Under the pieces are notes generated by a model. That model made no database searches. It saw only the letters and a list, made by a program, of their open reading frames with translations, and was not told where the DNA came from. Shown here piece by piece: positions 7,215 through 14,585 of a stretch of 25,840 nucleotides of DNA (the first letter of the stretch is position 1; the number at the start of each line of letters is the position of its first letter). The position numbers and the translations under genes are program-made. Where the stretch lies: positions 1 through 25,840 of the IMG/VR virus record IMGVR_UViG_3300002835_000971. One strand, written 5' to 3'. The DNA comes from a virus.

Positions 7215-7775
7215 TTAAAATCCATTTGTTGCTGCGTTATAAAACACTCTACCTGTTACTGTTGTTGTTTTAGATATTGTTGGTGTTGAATAATTAAATG
7301 TCATTGCATCACCACCACCAGCTTCACCAAATTGTATTCTTATTGGATAATATACACCAGATGTTAATGAAATAGTTCCACTTCTTTCTTGAACAGCGTG
7401 AGCACCACCATTGTTTACTATTGCATTTGCGGTTGTGAAACCAGTTAATGCATTTGAACCCACCCAAACATAAGAAGCGTCATCACTTGCTGTAAAAAAT
7501 GTATAAGTTTCTGTTGTGTTTGGTAAAAAATAACCTAACCATTCACAACTAAAATTTGACCCATCATCACTACCCGCTTCAGAAATTGCAGTAGTTTGTA
7601 CCGATGTTGCTGGGTTTGTACCATATGTTGTCGGTGTAGCTGTTGCAAAGAAACTAGGCACATCGGCAAAATAACCAGCATAAGTTGTCTTAAACAAACC
7701 TGCAGTATATGTGATGTTGTTTTCAGGAATAATACTGACACCAGCACCAACTCTAATACCCGAACTAATAATCAT
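7215..7775 (-). CDS. PA14/GLEYA-like beta-sandwich protein, putative carbohydrate-binding virion component
   Basis: The 186-aa protein is beta-rich, with many Thr, Ser and aromatic residues. Features that fit a PA14-type fold are the early GYFADVPSFF strand, the CEWLGYFLPNTTETYTFF strand pair, and the SDDASYVWV acidic turn (a pair of aspartates that in PA14 domains can bind calcium or sugar). SGVYYPIRIQFGEAGGGDAM near residues 138-158 also fits. PA14 domains occur in adhesins, toxins and phage tail proteins that contact glycans. The protein is little longer than one such domain and has no export signal. Being next to structural genes suggests a tail tip or decoration role. The fold call is from sequence patterns only. 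Confidence 0.68.
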   Translation of the reverse strand: MIISSGIRVGAGVSIIPENNITYTAGLFKTTYAGYFADVPSFFATATPTTYGTNPATSVQTTAISEAGSDDGSNFSCEWLGYFLPNTTETYTFFTASDDASYVWVGSNALTGFTTANAIVNNGGAHAVQERSGTISLTSGVYYPIRIQFGEAGGGDAMTFNYSTPTISKTTTVTGRVFYNAATNGF

Positions 7776-8164
7776 TTTAAATCTCTTAGTGTTTTCGCCA
7801 CAACCATATCAACAGGAACATCAGAAGAAATTATATCTTGCCCTTTTATACCACGCACACGCTCTGGCATATAACTTAAAAAAAGCAAATATGTTTTTAA
7901 TGTAGAATAGTCATCTTTTGACATTTTAAAAAATAATGTTCTTGTTGCAACTTCTGGACCAAAAACATTGTATAATACAACTAAATGGTTAAGAACTAAT
8001 TGTTCTCTTAATTCACCTAATTTGCGATAACGCTTAAACAACCTTTTAAGGTAATTAAATCGTTTCATATCGTCTTTAAACTCACTCATAATGCAATTTG
8101 GTCTATCATATGCTTTTACCAAGTATAACATTATGTTTTCATTTGTCAAATCATCAAAAGACAT
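7772..8164 (-). CDS. Conserved phage protein of unknown function (helical)
   Basis: The 130-aa product begins MSFDDLTNENIMLYLVKAYD and is largely helical with many Lys, Arg and Leu residues. Segments such as YDRPNCIMSEFKDDMKRF and RTLFFKMSKDDYSTLKTYL look like a protein I have seen among the small conserved genes of marine T4-like phages, but I cannot name its function. It overlaps the PA14-like gene by ATGA and follows the acidic 124-aa gene by two bases, so all three are probably expressed together as late genes. No membrane segment or catalytic motif is visible. Confidence 0.82.
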   Translation of the reverse strand: MSFDDLTNENIMLYLVKAYDRPNCIMSEFKDDMKRFNYLKRLFKRYRKLGELREQLVLNHLVVLYNVFGPEVATRTLFFKMSKDDYSTLKTYLLFLSYMPERVRGIKGQDIISSDVPVDMVVAKTLRDLK

Positions 8165-8166
8165 TA

Positions 8167-8541
8167 TTATTCTTCTTCTTCGTCAATCTCCTCATCCGAT
8201 AGTAGTTCTTCCATGCGTTCTTCATCGCCAATTTCAGCGTAAAACTCATAACGACCATCATCGGTGAGATTATACAAAATGTAAAGGTTTGTTTCACCTA
8301 TATCTGTTACTATTTCTTCTCCTTCAGGGTTGACACCGTAAAGTGCCGATAATTCTAAATCGAATTTTTCTAACACTTTACGGATTGCCAAGATACCACT
8401 TTCGGGAGAGATAAAAGTATCATCCAACTCATCTGCTAGACGAAAATTTACTTGTGAAAGGTCCTCTGATTCTTCAGATTCCATTTCTTCTTGGCCGTTT
8501 TCAATCTCGGCCATTTCGTCTAGATATTTTTTAAAACGCAT
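8167..8541 (-). CDS. Acidic protein with CTS-like N-terminus, unknown function
   Basis: The 124-aa protein is very acidic, with Glu/Asp runs at residues 12-28 and again at the C-terminus (EEIDEEEE). The middle (about 45-110) looks like a small alpha/beta domain (SALYGVNPEGEEIVTDIG, NLYILYNLTDDG). It starts MRFKKYLDEM, which resembles the capsid-targeting sequences of T4 internal proteins and other proteins in this window. However, the residue after LDE is M rather than the A, G or S preferred by T4 gp21 protease. Function unknown; a head-internal or assembly-associated role is possible. It abuts the beta-rich virion protein with a 1-base overlap. Confidence 0.8.
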   Translation of the reverse strand: MRFKKYLDEMAEIENGQEEMESEESEDLSQVNFRLADELDDTFISPESGILAIRKVLEKFDLELSALYGVNPEGEEIVTDIGETNLYILYNLTDDGRYEFYAEIGDEERMEELLSDEEIDEEEE

Positions 8542-9347
8542 TATTCGCCAAACTGTGTATCGTCTGCGCCGTCACCTGTCATTGAACCCATTGCAACCAA
8601 TGTTTCAACTTGAACACGACCTGCACGACCACCTGTACCAACTTTGCGTAATACCCAACCTGCATGAGCACCTTTGTTGGATGCATCATTACCATCTAGG
8701 TTAACTGTAACCGCACCAGAAGAAATTCCGTTACCAGTAACAGTTGCACCAACAGTAGATTGGTTGTAATCTTGACCAGGATTGCTTACTGTAACAGATT
8801 CAATACCAAAACGAATGTTAGCAGTCAAACCTGAACCAGATGCGGTATTAGATAAGAATGTGGTATTATTTGTTGCAGCAGAAATAACTGTTGAATATTT
8901 ACCAGCATTGGTAATTGTTAAACCAGTAACATTACCATTTACATCAACTCCTGAAACAGTTAAAACTGCACGGGTTGTATTGGCACCAGCATTAACAAAA
9001 ACTGTGTTACCAACTGCGTAACCAGTACCACTTACATTAATTGTTGCGGAAACAACTTTAACATTAATTGTTGCGGTTGCTTGTGTTGTATTTGCGCCAG
9101 TAACAGTTACAGTTGGAAGACCAAAGGCACCTGTTCCAGAGTTTTGAACTGTGAATGTTGATACATTACCTGTACCAACAGTTTCATCAGCAGATACACC
9201 AAATGTTCCCAAAGCGATACCAGTAACAAAGGCGTCTGTTGTAGTATTGCCATAGGTAACAAAACCATTGGCAGATACACCTAGACCACCTGCCACCGCA
9301 TACTTTGGTGCGCTTGTGTCAGCGTCTGTATTAGACCATAAAGACAT
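8541..9347 (-). CDS. Beta-rich virion structural protein
   Basis: The 268-aa sequence is dominated by Gly, Thr, Val, Asn and Ala in beta-strand-like alternation with almost no charged residues until the end, typical of a phage surface or tail/head decoration protein. The N-terminus MSLWSNTDADTSAPKYA and C-terminal end WVLRKVGTGGRAGRVQVETL plus DGADDTQF strongly resemble hypothetical structural proteins of marine T4-like phages; I know no exact function. Two short repeats (ATINV twice, nine residues apart) lie near residue 100. AGGAG precedes the start, and a late-promoter-like CATAAATA lies about 30 bases upstream, supporting strong late expression. Confidence 0.82.
   Translation of the reverse strand: MSLWSNTDADTSAPKYAVAGGLGVSANGFVTYGNTTTDAFVTGIALGTFGVSADETVGTGNVSTFTVQNSGTGAFGLPTVTVTGANTTQATATINVKVVSATINVSGTGYAVGNTVFVNAGANTTRAVLTVSGVDVNGNVTGLTITNAGKYSTVISAATNNTTFLSNTASGSGLTANIRFGIESVTVSNPGQDYNQSTVGATVTGNGISSGAVTVNLDGNDASNKGAHAGWVLRKVGTGGRAGRVQVETLVAMGSMTGDGADDTQFGE
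9034..9076. repeat. 16-bp direct repeat inside the beta-rich virion gene
   Basis: ACATTAATTGTTGCGG occurs at 9034-9049 and again at 9061-9076, exactly 27 bases apart (nine codons), so both copies encode the same peptide ATINV in frame. This looks like an internal duplication of a beta-strand element, as is common in repetitive phage surface proteins, rather than a regulatory site. Confidence 0.75.
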
Positions 9348-9377
9348 TTTTCTCTCCTAAAGAATAAGTTTGTATAT

Positions 9378-9385
9378 TATTTATG
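9378..9385 (-). promoter_or_regulatory. Putative T4-type late promoter (one mismatch)
   Basis: On the minus strand this reads CATAAATA, one base off the T4 late consensus TATAAATA. It lies in the 51-base gap upstream of the beta-rich virion gene, leaving a leader of roughly 25 bases that contains AGGAGAG before the ATG at 9347. The gap has no other obvious element. A single mismatch in AT-rich DNA can occur by chance, so confidence is moderate. Confidence 0.45.
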
Positions 9386-9398
9386 TTATCAATCAAAA

Positions 9399-10238
9399 TT
9401 ACATTTTAACTTGTGATTTGCTGATAATTGGATCTTTTTGAAAAGAATCAGCCGAATCTTTTTTCTTTTTTGCAATAGTTTTAACAATCTGTGCCTTATT
9501 AGACATTTCTTCTTCTTTAATAGGCTTTTTCATTTTATCAGATTGTTTTTGCATTGCCATTCTTGCAAGATGACGAGCAGTAGAATAACCTACGCCATAC
9601 TTACCAGCAACCACTTGTTGTTTTTTTGGTGGGTCTGGATCAAATGGTGGTTTTTCTTGTTTTGCTTCACTTACAGACTTCCAACCACCACCCATTTCTT
9701 TGTATTTCTTTGCTGCCCAACCATTTGCGTATGCAGATGGATAAACATCAAACTTGGCCTTTGCTTGCGCTTTTGCTTGTGACCATTTTTCTGGTGAAGT
9801 TGGTACATTCTTTTCATCTAAATGTTCAATATCTTCATTCATTGCTTCTTTTGCAGATTCAAGTGATGTGTAATATTTTGCTTTTTTACCATCTTTGTAG
9901 AGTGCAAAAGAATCTTCACCATACTTTTCAATATGGTCATCACCCTTTTTATATACAACTGGTCCACCAGATTCTTGCAATTTTACTTCTTCGTTCATTT
10001 CTGCTTCCATGTAATTGGCAACAGTTGAAATGTAATCTTCTGCTTTAGTAATCTTTGACTGAACCCATTCTGGTAGATTATCATCATCTTCAATCATGTC
10101 GTGCATTTTCTTTGCATTAGCAATGATTGAACGCAAGTCAGATTTGGCCATATCACCTTCTTGGTCATATTCGCCTTCATCATACTTGTCTTTTTTTTCT
10201 TCTTGCATATTTTTAGTAAGGTCTCTAAACTTTTTCAT
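9399..10238 (-). CDS. Probable internal-head/scaffold-like protein with conserved marine-phage modules
   Basis: The 279-aa protein is highly charged, Lys/Glu-rich and mostly helical. Residues about 54-80 (NLPEWVQSKITKAEDYIS) form a module seen in many T4-like marine phage proteins. Residues about 147-186 (SPEKWSQAKAQAKAKFDV, YPSAYANGWAAKKYKEMG) are a second conserved module, which I tentatively link to the domain called DUF5872. The C-terminus is basic and rich in lysine. LQES near residue 89 resembles a T4 gp21 prohead-protease site ((L/I)-x-E before A/G/S). Composition and neighbours suggest a prohead core or packaged protein. The start MKKFRDLTKN is not a good CTS match. Function remains unproven. 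Confidence 0.78.
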   Translation of the reverse strand: MKKFRDLTKNMQEEKKDKYDEGEYDQEGDMAKSDLRSIIANAKKMHDMIEDDDNLPEWVQSKITKAEDYISTVANYMEAEMNEEVKLQESGGPVVYKKGDDHIEKYGEDSFALYKDGKKAKYYTSLESAKEAMNEDIEHLDEKNVPTSPEKWSQAKAQAKAKFDVYPSAYANGWAAKKYKEMGGGWKSVSEAKQEKPPFDPDPPKKQQVVAGKYGVGYSTARHLARMAMQKQSDKMKKPIKEEEMSNKAQIVKTIAKKKKDSADSFQKDPIISKSQVKM

Positions 10239-10239
10239 T

Positions 10240-11034
10240 TTAGTCTTTCATCGCTTGTTTAGTTGCGGTGGCATACATAACATTCTTTGCTCTTTCACCA
10301 TAACGCTCTTTGAAACCTGTCATACCTTTTTTCATTGATTTAACAATTTCTTCACGCTTTTTCATTTCTGGTTCGGTCATTTCTCTTTCTTCAATAGTGT
10401 CAATTTGAACACCATTTATTTTATCAGCATCTAAAACTTCAATTTCTTCATTCTTAACTGCTTGAATATAACCTTTGGTTAAATCTGGTTGTTTCTTTTT
10501 ACCTTCGGCTTTTGCCTTTGCATCTTCTAACTCTGCATTGTATTGGTCATTGGTTGGTTCTTCTTTAACTAATGCTTCTTCAAGACCTTTAAGACCCGAT
10601 TCTTTATAAACACCCAATAAAGCAGAAAATGATTCATTAACACGGGTAGAACGAACAAAGTTTTGACGAGCGCCATATTTTTTACGATTTGGTTTATCTT
10701 TTAAATTCTTTTTAGCCAATTCGTTTTCTTTGTCGTAATCTGTATAACCTGCTTCAACAGATTTTTCTGTGCCGTAGGTACCTTTGTGTCTATAAACACC
10801 ACCTTTTGATTCATATTCTTGAATCTGTTCAACTTCTTCTTTCTTCACATCGGCAGGTTTTTTACCTGCACGGAGTTTTTTGAAGTCATCAGCAGTTAAC
10901 TCATCTTTCTCTGGCTCATGCACATCCAATTTCTGTTGATTTGGATGTAATTTTTCATCAACTTTTTGTTGACCAGACATAATTTGTGCCGCAATATCGG
11001 CTACATCACGAATTAGTTTATTGTTAGAATACAT
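10240..11034 (-). CDS. Charged helical phage protein, possible prohead core/internal protein
   Basis: The 264-aa protein is Lys/Glu-rich and low in hydrophobic residues. N-terminal KLHPNQQKLDVHEPEKDELT, then DDFKKLRAGKK, is a segment I associate with conserved T4-like marine phage proteins. The C-terminal MKKGMTGFKERYGERAKNVM with ATATKQAM is another recurrent module. Several Leu/Ile-x-Glu sites, such as LEEA near residue 156, could be prohead-protease targets. AGGAG is well placed before the ATG, and it ends one base before the next gene. No enzyme motif or membrane helix is visible. A scaffold or internal head role is inferred from composition and neighbours only. Confidence 0.78.
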   Translation of the reverse strand: MYSNNKLIRDVADIAAQIMSGQQKVDEKLHPNQQKLDVHEPEKDELTADDFKKLRAGKKPADVKKEEVEQIQEYESKGGVYRHKGTYGTEKSVEAGYTDYDKENELAKKNLKDKPNRKKYGARQNFVRSTRVNESFSALLGVYKESGLKGLEEALVKEEPTNDQYNAELEDAKAKAEGKKKQPDLTKGYIQAVKNEEIEVLDADKINGVQIDTIEEREMTEPEMKKREEIVKSMKKGMTGFKERYGERAKNVMYATATKQAMKD

Positions 11035-11061
11035 GGAGTTCTCCTAGTTTAATTAATTTTT

Positions 11062-11658
11062 TTATGCAACCGAAGTTGAAGTTGTTTCGTAGGAACCACT
11101 TAAATCAAAGTGGCTAGTGTTTGATGTTGCGGCAACTGGTGTGCTATATTTCCAAGCTAAATCAGTTGTGCTTCCTGAATAATACAATTTCATTGTTGTA
11201 TTTGCATCTGGTGAAGCATCTTCTATATCTGTTATGCCAGCAATATGATATCTTGCATCAGTACCTTCATTATGTAATGTTCCACCACGAAGTGTTATTG
11301 TAGAGGCAACAGGAAATGGTAATGTAAACATATATTGATTGTTTGCACCAAAGTCGGTTGTATTTGCAAAATCAACATTGATTCTAAGGTGAACAATTGG
11401 GCCTTGTTTAACATAACTTCCAGTTGATACTGTTCCTGCTAAAGTGTTACCTGTATTTGAACGAAACTGTGGATTAAATGATGTGCTAACAGAAGCAACA
11501 CCAAAAGGTATACCACCTGGCGTTACACCATCAGAAAGCCTTAGTGGTGTTGTACCATCAATATCATAGAATACTTCACCAGTTGTTCCAATATAATTAT
11601 TGGCTCTTGTGCCGCCCATTTTGTCGGCAAACATTTTGAATGTTGCATTAGTTGACAT
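11062..11658 (-). CDS. Tail-fibre-like virion protein
   Basis: The 198-aa protein begins with a module used in many phage fibres: GTTGEVFYDIDGTTPLRLSD followed by GVTPGG (about residues 23-49), similar to the short N-terminal repeats that count attributes of a fibre. The rest is beta-rich, low in charge and Ser/Thr-rich (LYYSGSTTDLAWKYSTPV), with a repetitive Ser/Thr tail. This fits a small receptor-contact or fibre-associated protein. No chaperone motif or enzymatic domain is visible. It sits between internal-protein-like genes, as is common in marine T4-like phages where small fibre genes are scattered. Receptor specificity cannot be read from sequence. Confidence 0.72.
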   Translation of the reverse strand: MSTNATFKMFADKMGGTRANNYIGTTGEVFYDIDGTTPLRLSDGVTPGGIPFGVASVSTSFNPQFRSNTGNTLAGTVSTGSYVKQGPIVHLRINVDFANTTDFGANNQYMFTLPFPVASTITLRGGTLHNEGTDARYHIAGITDIEDASPDANTTMKLYYSGSTTDLAWKYSTPVAATSNTSHFDLSGSYETTSTSVA

Positions 11659-11667
11659 ATTTTTTCC

Positions 11668-12057
11668 TTAACAGTTCCACTTTCTCAATGCTTTGTTAAT
11701 ACGGCTATCTGGATCATTTGCAGTTTTTGCTGATGTTAAACGCTTTTTCATACCACCCATACGAGCACAAAATGATTTACGGCGATTGGCTGCCTTCGAA
11801 CCAGGTTTTAACTTTGATGGTTTTGTTGTAACTGCCATTGAAAGTTTTGAACCAGGATTTTCACGGCGATAAGATTCAATGCCTTTACGATTCAAACCGC
11901 CTTCAGGATTTTTACCTTCTTTGCGTTGCCATGCGGCCACTTCATCGATTTGTTCATCTTCTTTTACGCAAGAGCCTGGTGAATATGGTTTTTTACCTTT
12001 TACGGACTTATAACCATCCCAACATCTTTCGGCAATGTATGATTTAAATGATTTCAT
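11668..12057 (-). CDS. Cys-containing basic phage protein with CTS-like N-terminus (DUF6321-like)
   Basis: The 129-aa protein starts MKSFKSYIAERCWDGYKSVK. The first ten residues match the T4 capsid-targeting pattern closely. A Cys/Gly module follows (CWDGYKSVKGKKPYSPGSC, Cys13 to Cys31). The C-terminal part GGLNRKGIESYRRENPGSKL plus FCARMGGMKKRL (about residues 54-105) resembles a small basic module found in phage and giant-virus proteins that I tentatively call DUF6321. High charge and basicity suggest nucleic-acid contact. It could be a head-internal DNA-associated protein. It overlaps nothing but lies one base from the 822-aa gene, whose own C-terminal half carries a related basic Cys motif. 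Confidence 0.78.
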   Translation of the reverse strand: MKSFKSYIAERCWDGYKSVKGKKPYSPGSCVKEDEQIDEVAAWQRKEGKNPEGGLNRKGIESYRRENPGSKLSMAVTTKPSKLKPGSKAANRRKSFCARMGGMKKRLTSAKTANDPDSRINKALRKWNC

Positions 12058-12058
12058 A

Positions 12059-14527
12059 TTATCCTACAAATTTCTTTGCTTTAAATGATTGTAAATTGAT
12101 ACCAACTTTTTTAAGTTCATCTTCTTTTTTATCACCAATACTCATCGTAGTTTCATCACCAGTTAATTCTTCAAGTGGTTTCTTAATAGGTTTGATTCTA
12201 GTAATACCGCCTCTTGTAGAATTTTCTCCTGATGATGCCATTGAAAGACCAGGTTCAATGCCTTTGTCTATACTCTCTTTGCGGACTTCTTTTTGTTTTG
12301 ACCTGATTTTTGCGAGTGTGATTTTGTTGCCTTGGTTTGAACTGCCGGTTTCTTGGGTTGTTGTTGGCGTGGCTTCGATTCCGCCTTTTGCGTATTCTGA
12401 ACCGGTTGTGAGTTCTGCGACACCTTCTGAGATAAGTTTTCCATTCTCTCTTGTGCCACTCTGGTTGAACCGTCTAAAGGATGAGACTGAGATTCCTGTT
12501 TTGGTTTGATTTTCAGATAGTTGATTAGTGCTTTGAACATTTTGATTCTCCTCATTTAATTTAATAACATAGCCATTCTTATAAGGTATGACTGTACCAT
12601 TCATTATGTGTGCTTCTTTTGCTGCTGCACGGCGTAACATAAAAATTCTTACTTTACCATCACTATCTTTGAATAGGTTGGTTTTTTTCTTTTCTTCTGA
12701 CAATTTGCCTTTGCCATAATTTGAAACATTAATTGGTTCACCTTTACGCTCAGGATTTGGATCGTGTTTGCGTTTGGCACGAACCGCAGATGCTCTTTCT
12801 TTTTTAGTAAGAGATTCACGCTTGGCTCTCGACATGCATTTTGGTTTTGGTTCGCCTGGTTCTCTTGCACAAGGACCAATTGCTTCACCTTTACTGTTGA
12901 TTCTTTTCCAATCACCCTCTGGATGTGATTTACTAAACCAATTGCGTAAATCTTCTGAAAAGACTTCTTCAAATTCTTCGTTAACTGTTTTCTTTTTCAT
13001 TGAAGTGCCTGGAACAGGAATATTAGGTTGTTCAGGTTCACCTTTTTGAACTTCAACTAATTTGTCGTGAATAGAACGATGTGTAACTTTGCCATTTTTA
13101 CCATAACGACCAAATCCATAATATTGAAGTCCCATACTTCGTGCTTCTTGTGCAGCACCAGAATCTGGATGTGGTGTCATTTCTGCACCATCTTTTGGAA
13201 TTGGTAATTTATCATTTACATCCATCTCATGTGCAACCCATAGAGATGCGGCTTCAGATTGTGGTGGTTCTGTTACAAACTGTTGAACATTTTTAAACAG
13301 TTGTAACATTTCATCTTTTTTGGCTTTGACTACTTCTGGTGATGCTTGGCGTAAATCTTCAGAGTTATCAAACTCCATGTATTTGTCACCAAACATTTTT
13401 GCAAGTTCTGGTCGTGATGCTTGAACGGCATCCCATTTTTGTTTGCGAATTTCTTCTGGCACGGTACGACCGCCACGGGTACCTCTTTCGATGTTTCTTT
13501 GCTTAGAAACTTCATCGTCAGTATTTACCATAACCATTGAGGTGTCGTAACCAATTTCTTCTAATCGGTCTTTAATGCGACTAATCTTTTCATGGTCATC
13601 ACCAGTACCATTGATGATGAGACCATTACGGCCAAGAAGTGCAAGGCGTTGACGAAGTTCTGTCATACCCTTTGCACGACCACGAACCAAGTCTCTCTTT
13701 TCTTGTTCAGATGAAGGCATTGTTTTATCAAGACCTTCTTTGTCCATTAAGAACTCTAATGCTTTATCTGAATTGATTTCTGTTAAGCCGTGACCTGAAA
13801 GAGTATTGTCGAGGACATAATCTTTTCCCGAACCAGGACCGCCAGCCAGAAAGACCGCTTTGAATATTGATTTATCGTGGACGCCTTCTATTAATAAAGT
13901 TTCAAAATCTTCATCAACAGATTCATTTACACCCATGCCTTTTCTAACATCATTATACATGTCTTTAGCTTGAGCATCAGACATTTTAGATGGCACACCT
14001 TTACGAAACTCTTTAAAGTTTCCTTTTGATGCAAGTTCACGCATTTTACTTGCAGACATTCCTTCCACACCTTCTGCATCGGGGTCTCTATCACCGGCAG
14101 AATGAACTTCAATATTTTTAAAATTAAAAAGTCCATGTGGACCTTTTACTCCATTGTATTTGTTTAATAAAGTTTTGTATTCATCAACACGGTCTTGTCC
14201 GCCAACCATGTGAAAGTGCGTAACACCTGATTTGTATAACTTTGCGGCTTGTGCGAGAAAGTTAGGTGCAGATTTATCGGATGCAGAAACATTTACACCA
14301 GGAAATGCTCTTTTGGCATGCTTAAGTTTCTGTGCTGCGGTAAGGGGATTTTTCTTTGGGTCTTGCGAATGTGATACGACAATGTGCGCCGAACCACCGA
14401 CTTTTTTCGCAAGTTCTTGGACTTTATTGACTAATTTTTCATGGCCGACAGTAATCGGATTCATTCGGCCAAATGCCATTACGGCATGTTTTTCTTTTTG
14501 CTCTCGCAAAAAATCTGCAAATCTCAT
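12059..14527 (-). CDS. Multidomain protein: nucleotidylyltransferase + P-loop kinase + basic modules
   Basis: This 822-aa protein joins several domains. Residues 14-200 form a NadM/cytidylyltransferase-type nucleotidylyltransferase, with TVGH at 26-29 (the (H/T)xGH motif) and SASKMR at 158-163 as the ISSTxxR-like end. Residues 222-420 form a P-loop kinase or zeta-toxin-like domain (Walker A GGPGSGKD, 229-236). Residues 430-500 are a conserved unknown module. Residues 527-600 form a basic Cys module (GPCAREPGEPKPKC). The C-terminal 70 residues end LEELTGDETTMSIGDKKEDE. The start MRFADFLREQ resembles T4 capsid-targeting sequences. LIEG (212-215) falls exactly between the first two domains, and ISEG lies further on; both fit prohead-protease sites. 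A late promoter and GGAGAG precede it. It may be a packaged polyprotein; activities are inferred. Confidence 0.85.
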   Translation of the reverse strand: MRFADFLREQKEKHAVMAFGRMNPITVGHEKLVNKVQELAKKVGGSAHIVVSHSQDPKKNPLTAAQKLKHAKRAFPGVNVSASDKSAPNFLAQAAKLYKSGVTHFHMVGGQDRVDEYKTLLNKYNGVKGPHGLFNFKNIEVHSAGDRDPDAEGVEGMSASKMRELASKGNFKEFRKGVPSKMSDAQAKDMYNDVRKGMGVNESVDEDFETLLIEGVHDKSIFKAVFLAGGPGSGKDYVLDNTLSGHGLTEINSDKALEFLMDKEGLDKTMPSSEQEKRDLVRGRAKGMTELRQRLALLGRNGLIINGTGDDHEKISRIKDRLEEIGYDTSMVMVNTDDEVSKQRNIERGTRGGRTVPEEIRKQKWDAVQASRPELAKMFGDKYMEFDNSEDLRQASPEVVKAKKDEMLQLFKNVQQFVTEPPQSEAASLWVAHEMDVNDKLPIPKDGAEMTPHPDSGAAQEARSMGLQYYGFGRYGKNGKVTHRSIHDKLVEVQKGEPEQPNIPVPGTSMKKKTVNEEFEEVFSEDLRNWFSKSHPEGDWKRINSKGEAIGPCAREPGEPKPKCMSRAKRESLTKKERASAVRAKRKHDPNPERKGEPINVSNYGKGKLSEEKKKTNLFKDSDGKVRIFMLRRAAAKEAHIMNGTVIPYKNGYVIKLNEENQNVQSTNQLSENQTKTGISVSSFRRFNQSGTRENGKLISEGVAELTTGSEYAKGGIEATPTTTQETGSSNQGNKITLAKIRSKQKEVRKESIDKGIEPGLSMASSGENSTRGGITRIKPIKKPLEELTGDETTMSIGDKKEDELKKVGINLQSFKAKKFVG
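12268..12540 (-). CDS. Candidate overprinted gene nested in the 822-codon gene (90 aa)
   Basis: A second reading frame inside the 822-codon gene begins at ATG 12538-12540. GAGGAG lies at 12548-12553, seven bases upstream, which is a near-ideal ribosome binding site. The product starts MFKALINYLKIKPKQE (an amphipathic start), continues SHPLDGSTRVAQERM, and ends in a Lys/Gln/Pro-rich basic tail (QNKKKSAKRV). It looks more protein-like than the host frame here, which is a Ser/Thr/Asn-rich stretch without any recognised module. It ends at 12268, just where the conserved C-terminal module of the big protein resumes. It could be a true overlapping gene or a chance open frame. I rank it as possible, not proven. 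Confidence 0.42.
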   Translation of the reverse strand: MFKALINYLKIKPKQESQSHPLDGSTRVAQERMENLSQKVSQNSQPVQNTQKAESKPRQQQPKKPAVQTKATKSHSQKSGQNKKKSAKRV

Positions 14528-14553
14528 ATCTCTCCGCCTCTACAGCGTTAATT

Positions 14554-14585
14554 TTTAATTATTTAATGATGTATTTATAATTAAA
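14554..14585. repeat. AT-only 9-bp inverted repeat around the late promoter
   Basis: TTTAATTAT at 14554-14562 pairs perfectly with ATAATTAAA at 14577-14585, with a 14-base spacer. The right arm covers the stop codon of the upstream glycosyltransferase gene and overlaps the late promoter. Being all A/T, the hairpin would be weak and has no following U-run, so I do not call it a terminator. It may still separate the sugar operon from the late genes. Confidence 0.4.
14572..14579 (-). promoter_or_regulatory. T4-type late promoter, perfect TATAAATA
   Basis: The minus strand reads TATAAATA, identical to the T4 late promoter octamer recognised by the gp55 sigma factor with gp33 and the gp45 clamp. 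It lies in the only sizeable gap (14528-14580) between the sugar cassette and the late-gene block, leaving about 40 bases to the ATG at 14527 with GGAGAG in the leader. The upstream glycosyltransferase ends at 14581. Position between two functional blocks makes this the most credible promoter in the window. Confidence 0.72.

Noticed and set aside
12649-12972. 107-aa minus-strand frame inside the 822-codon gene
   Set aside because: The main frame here carries a recognisable conserved Cys/basic module, and the alternative product is a Lys/Gln/Asn-rich shadow, so unlike 12268-12540 it is not kept.
14528-14580. Rho-independent terminator between sugar and late genes
   Set aside because: The inverted repeat is AT-only with no stable GC stem and no U-tract, so I list it only as a repeat.
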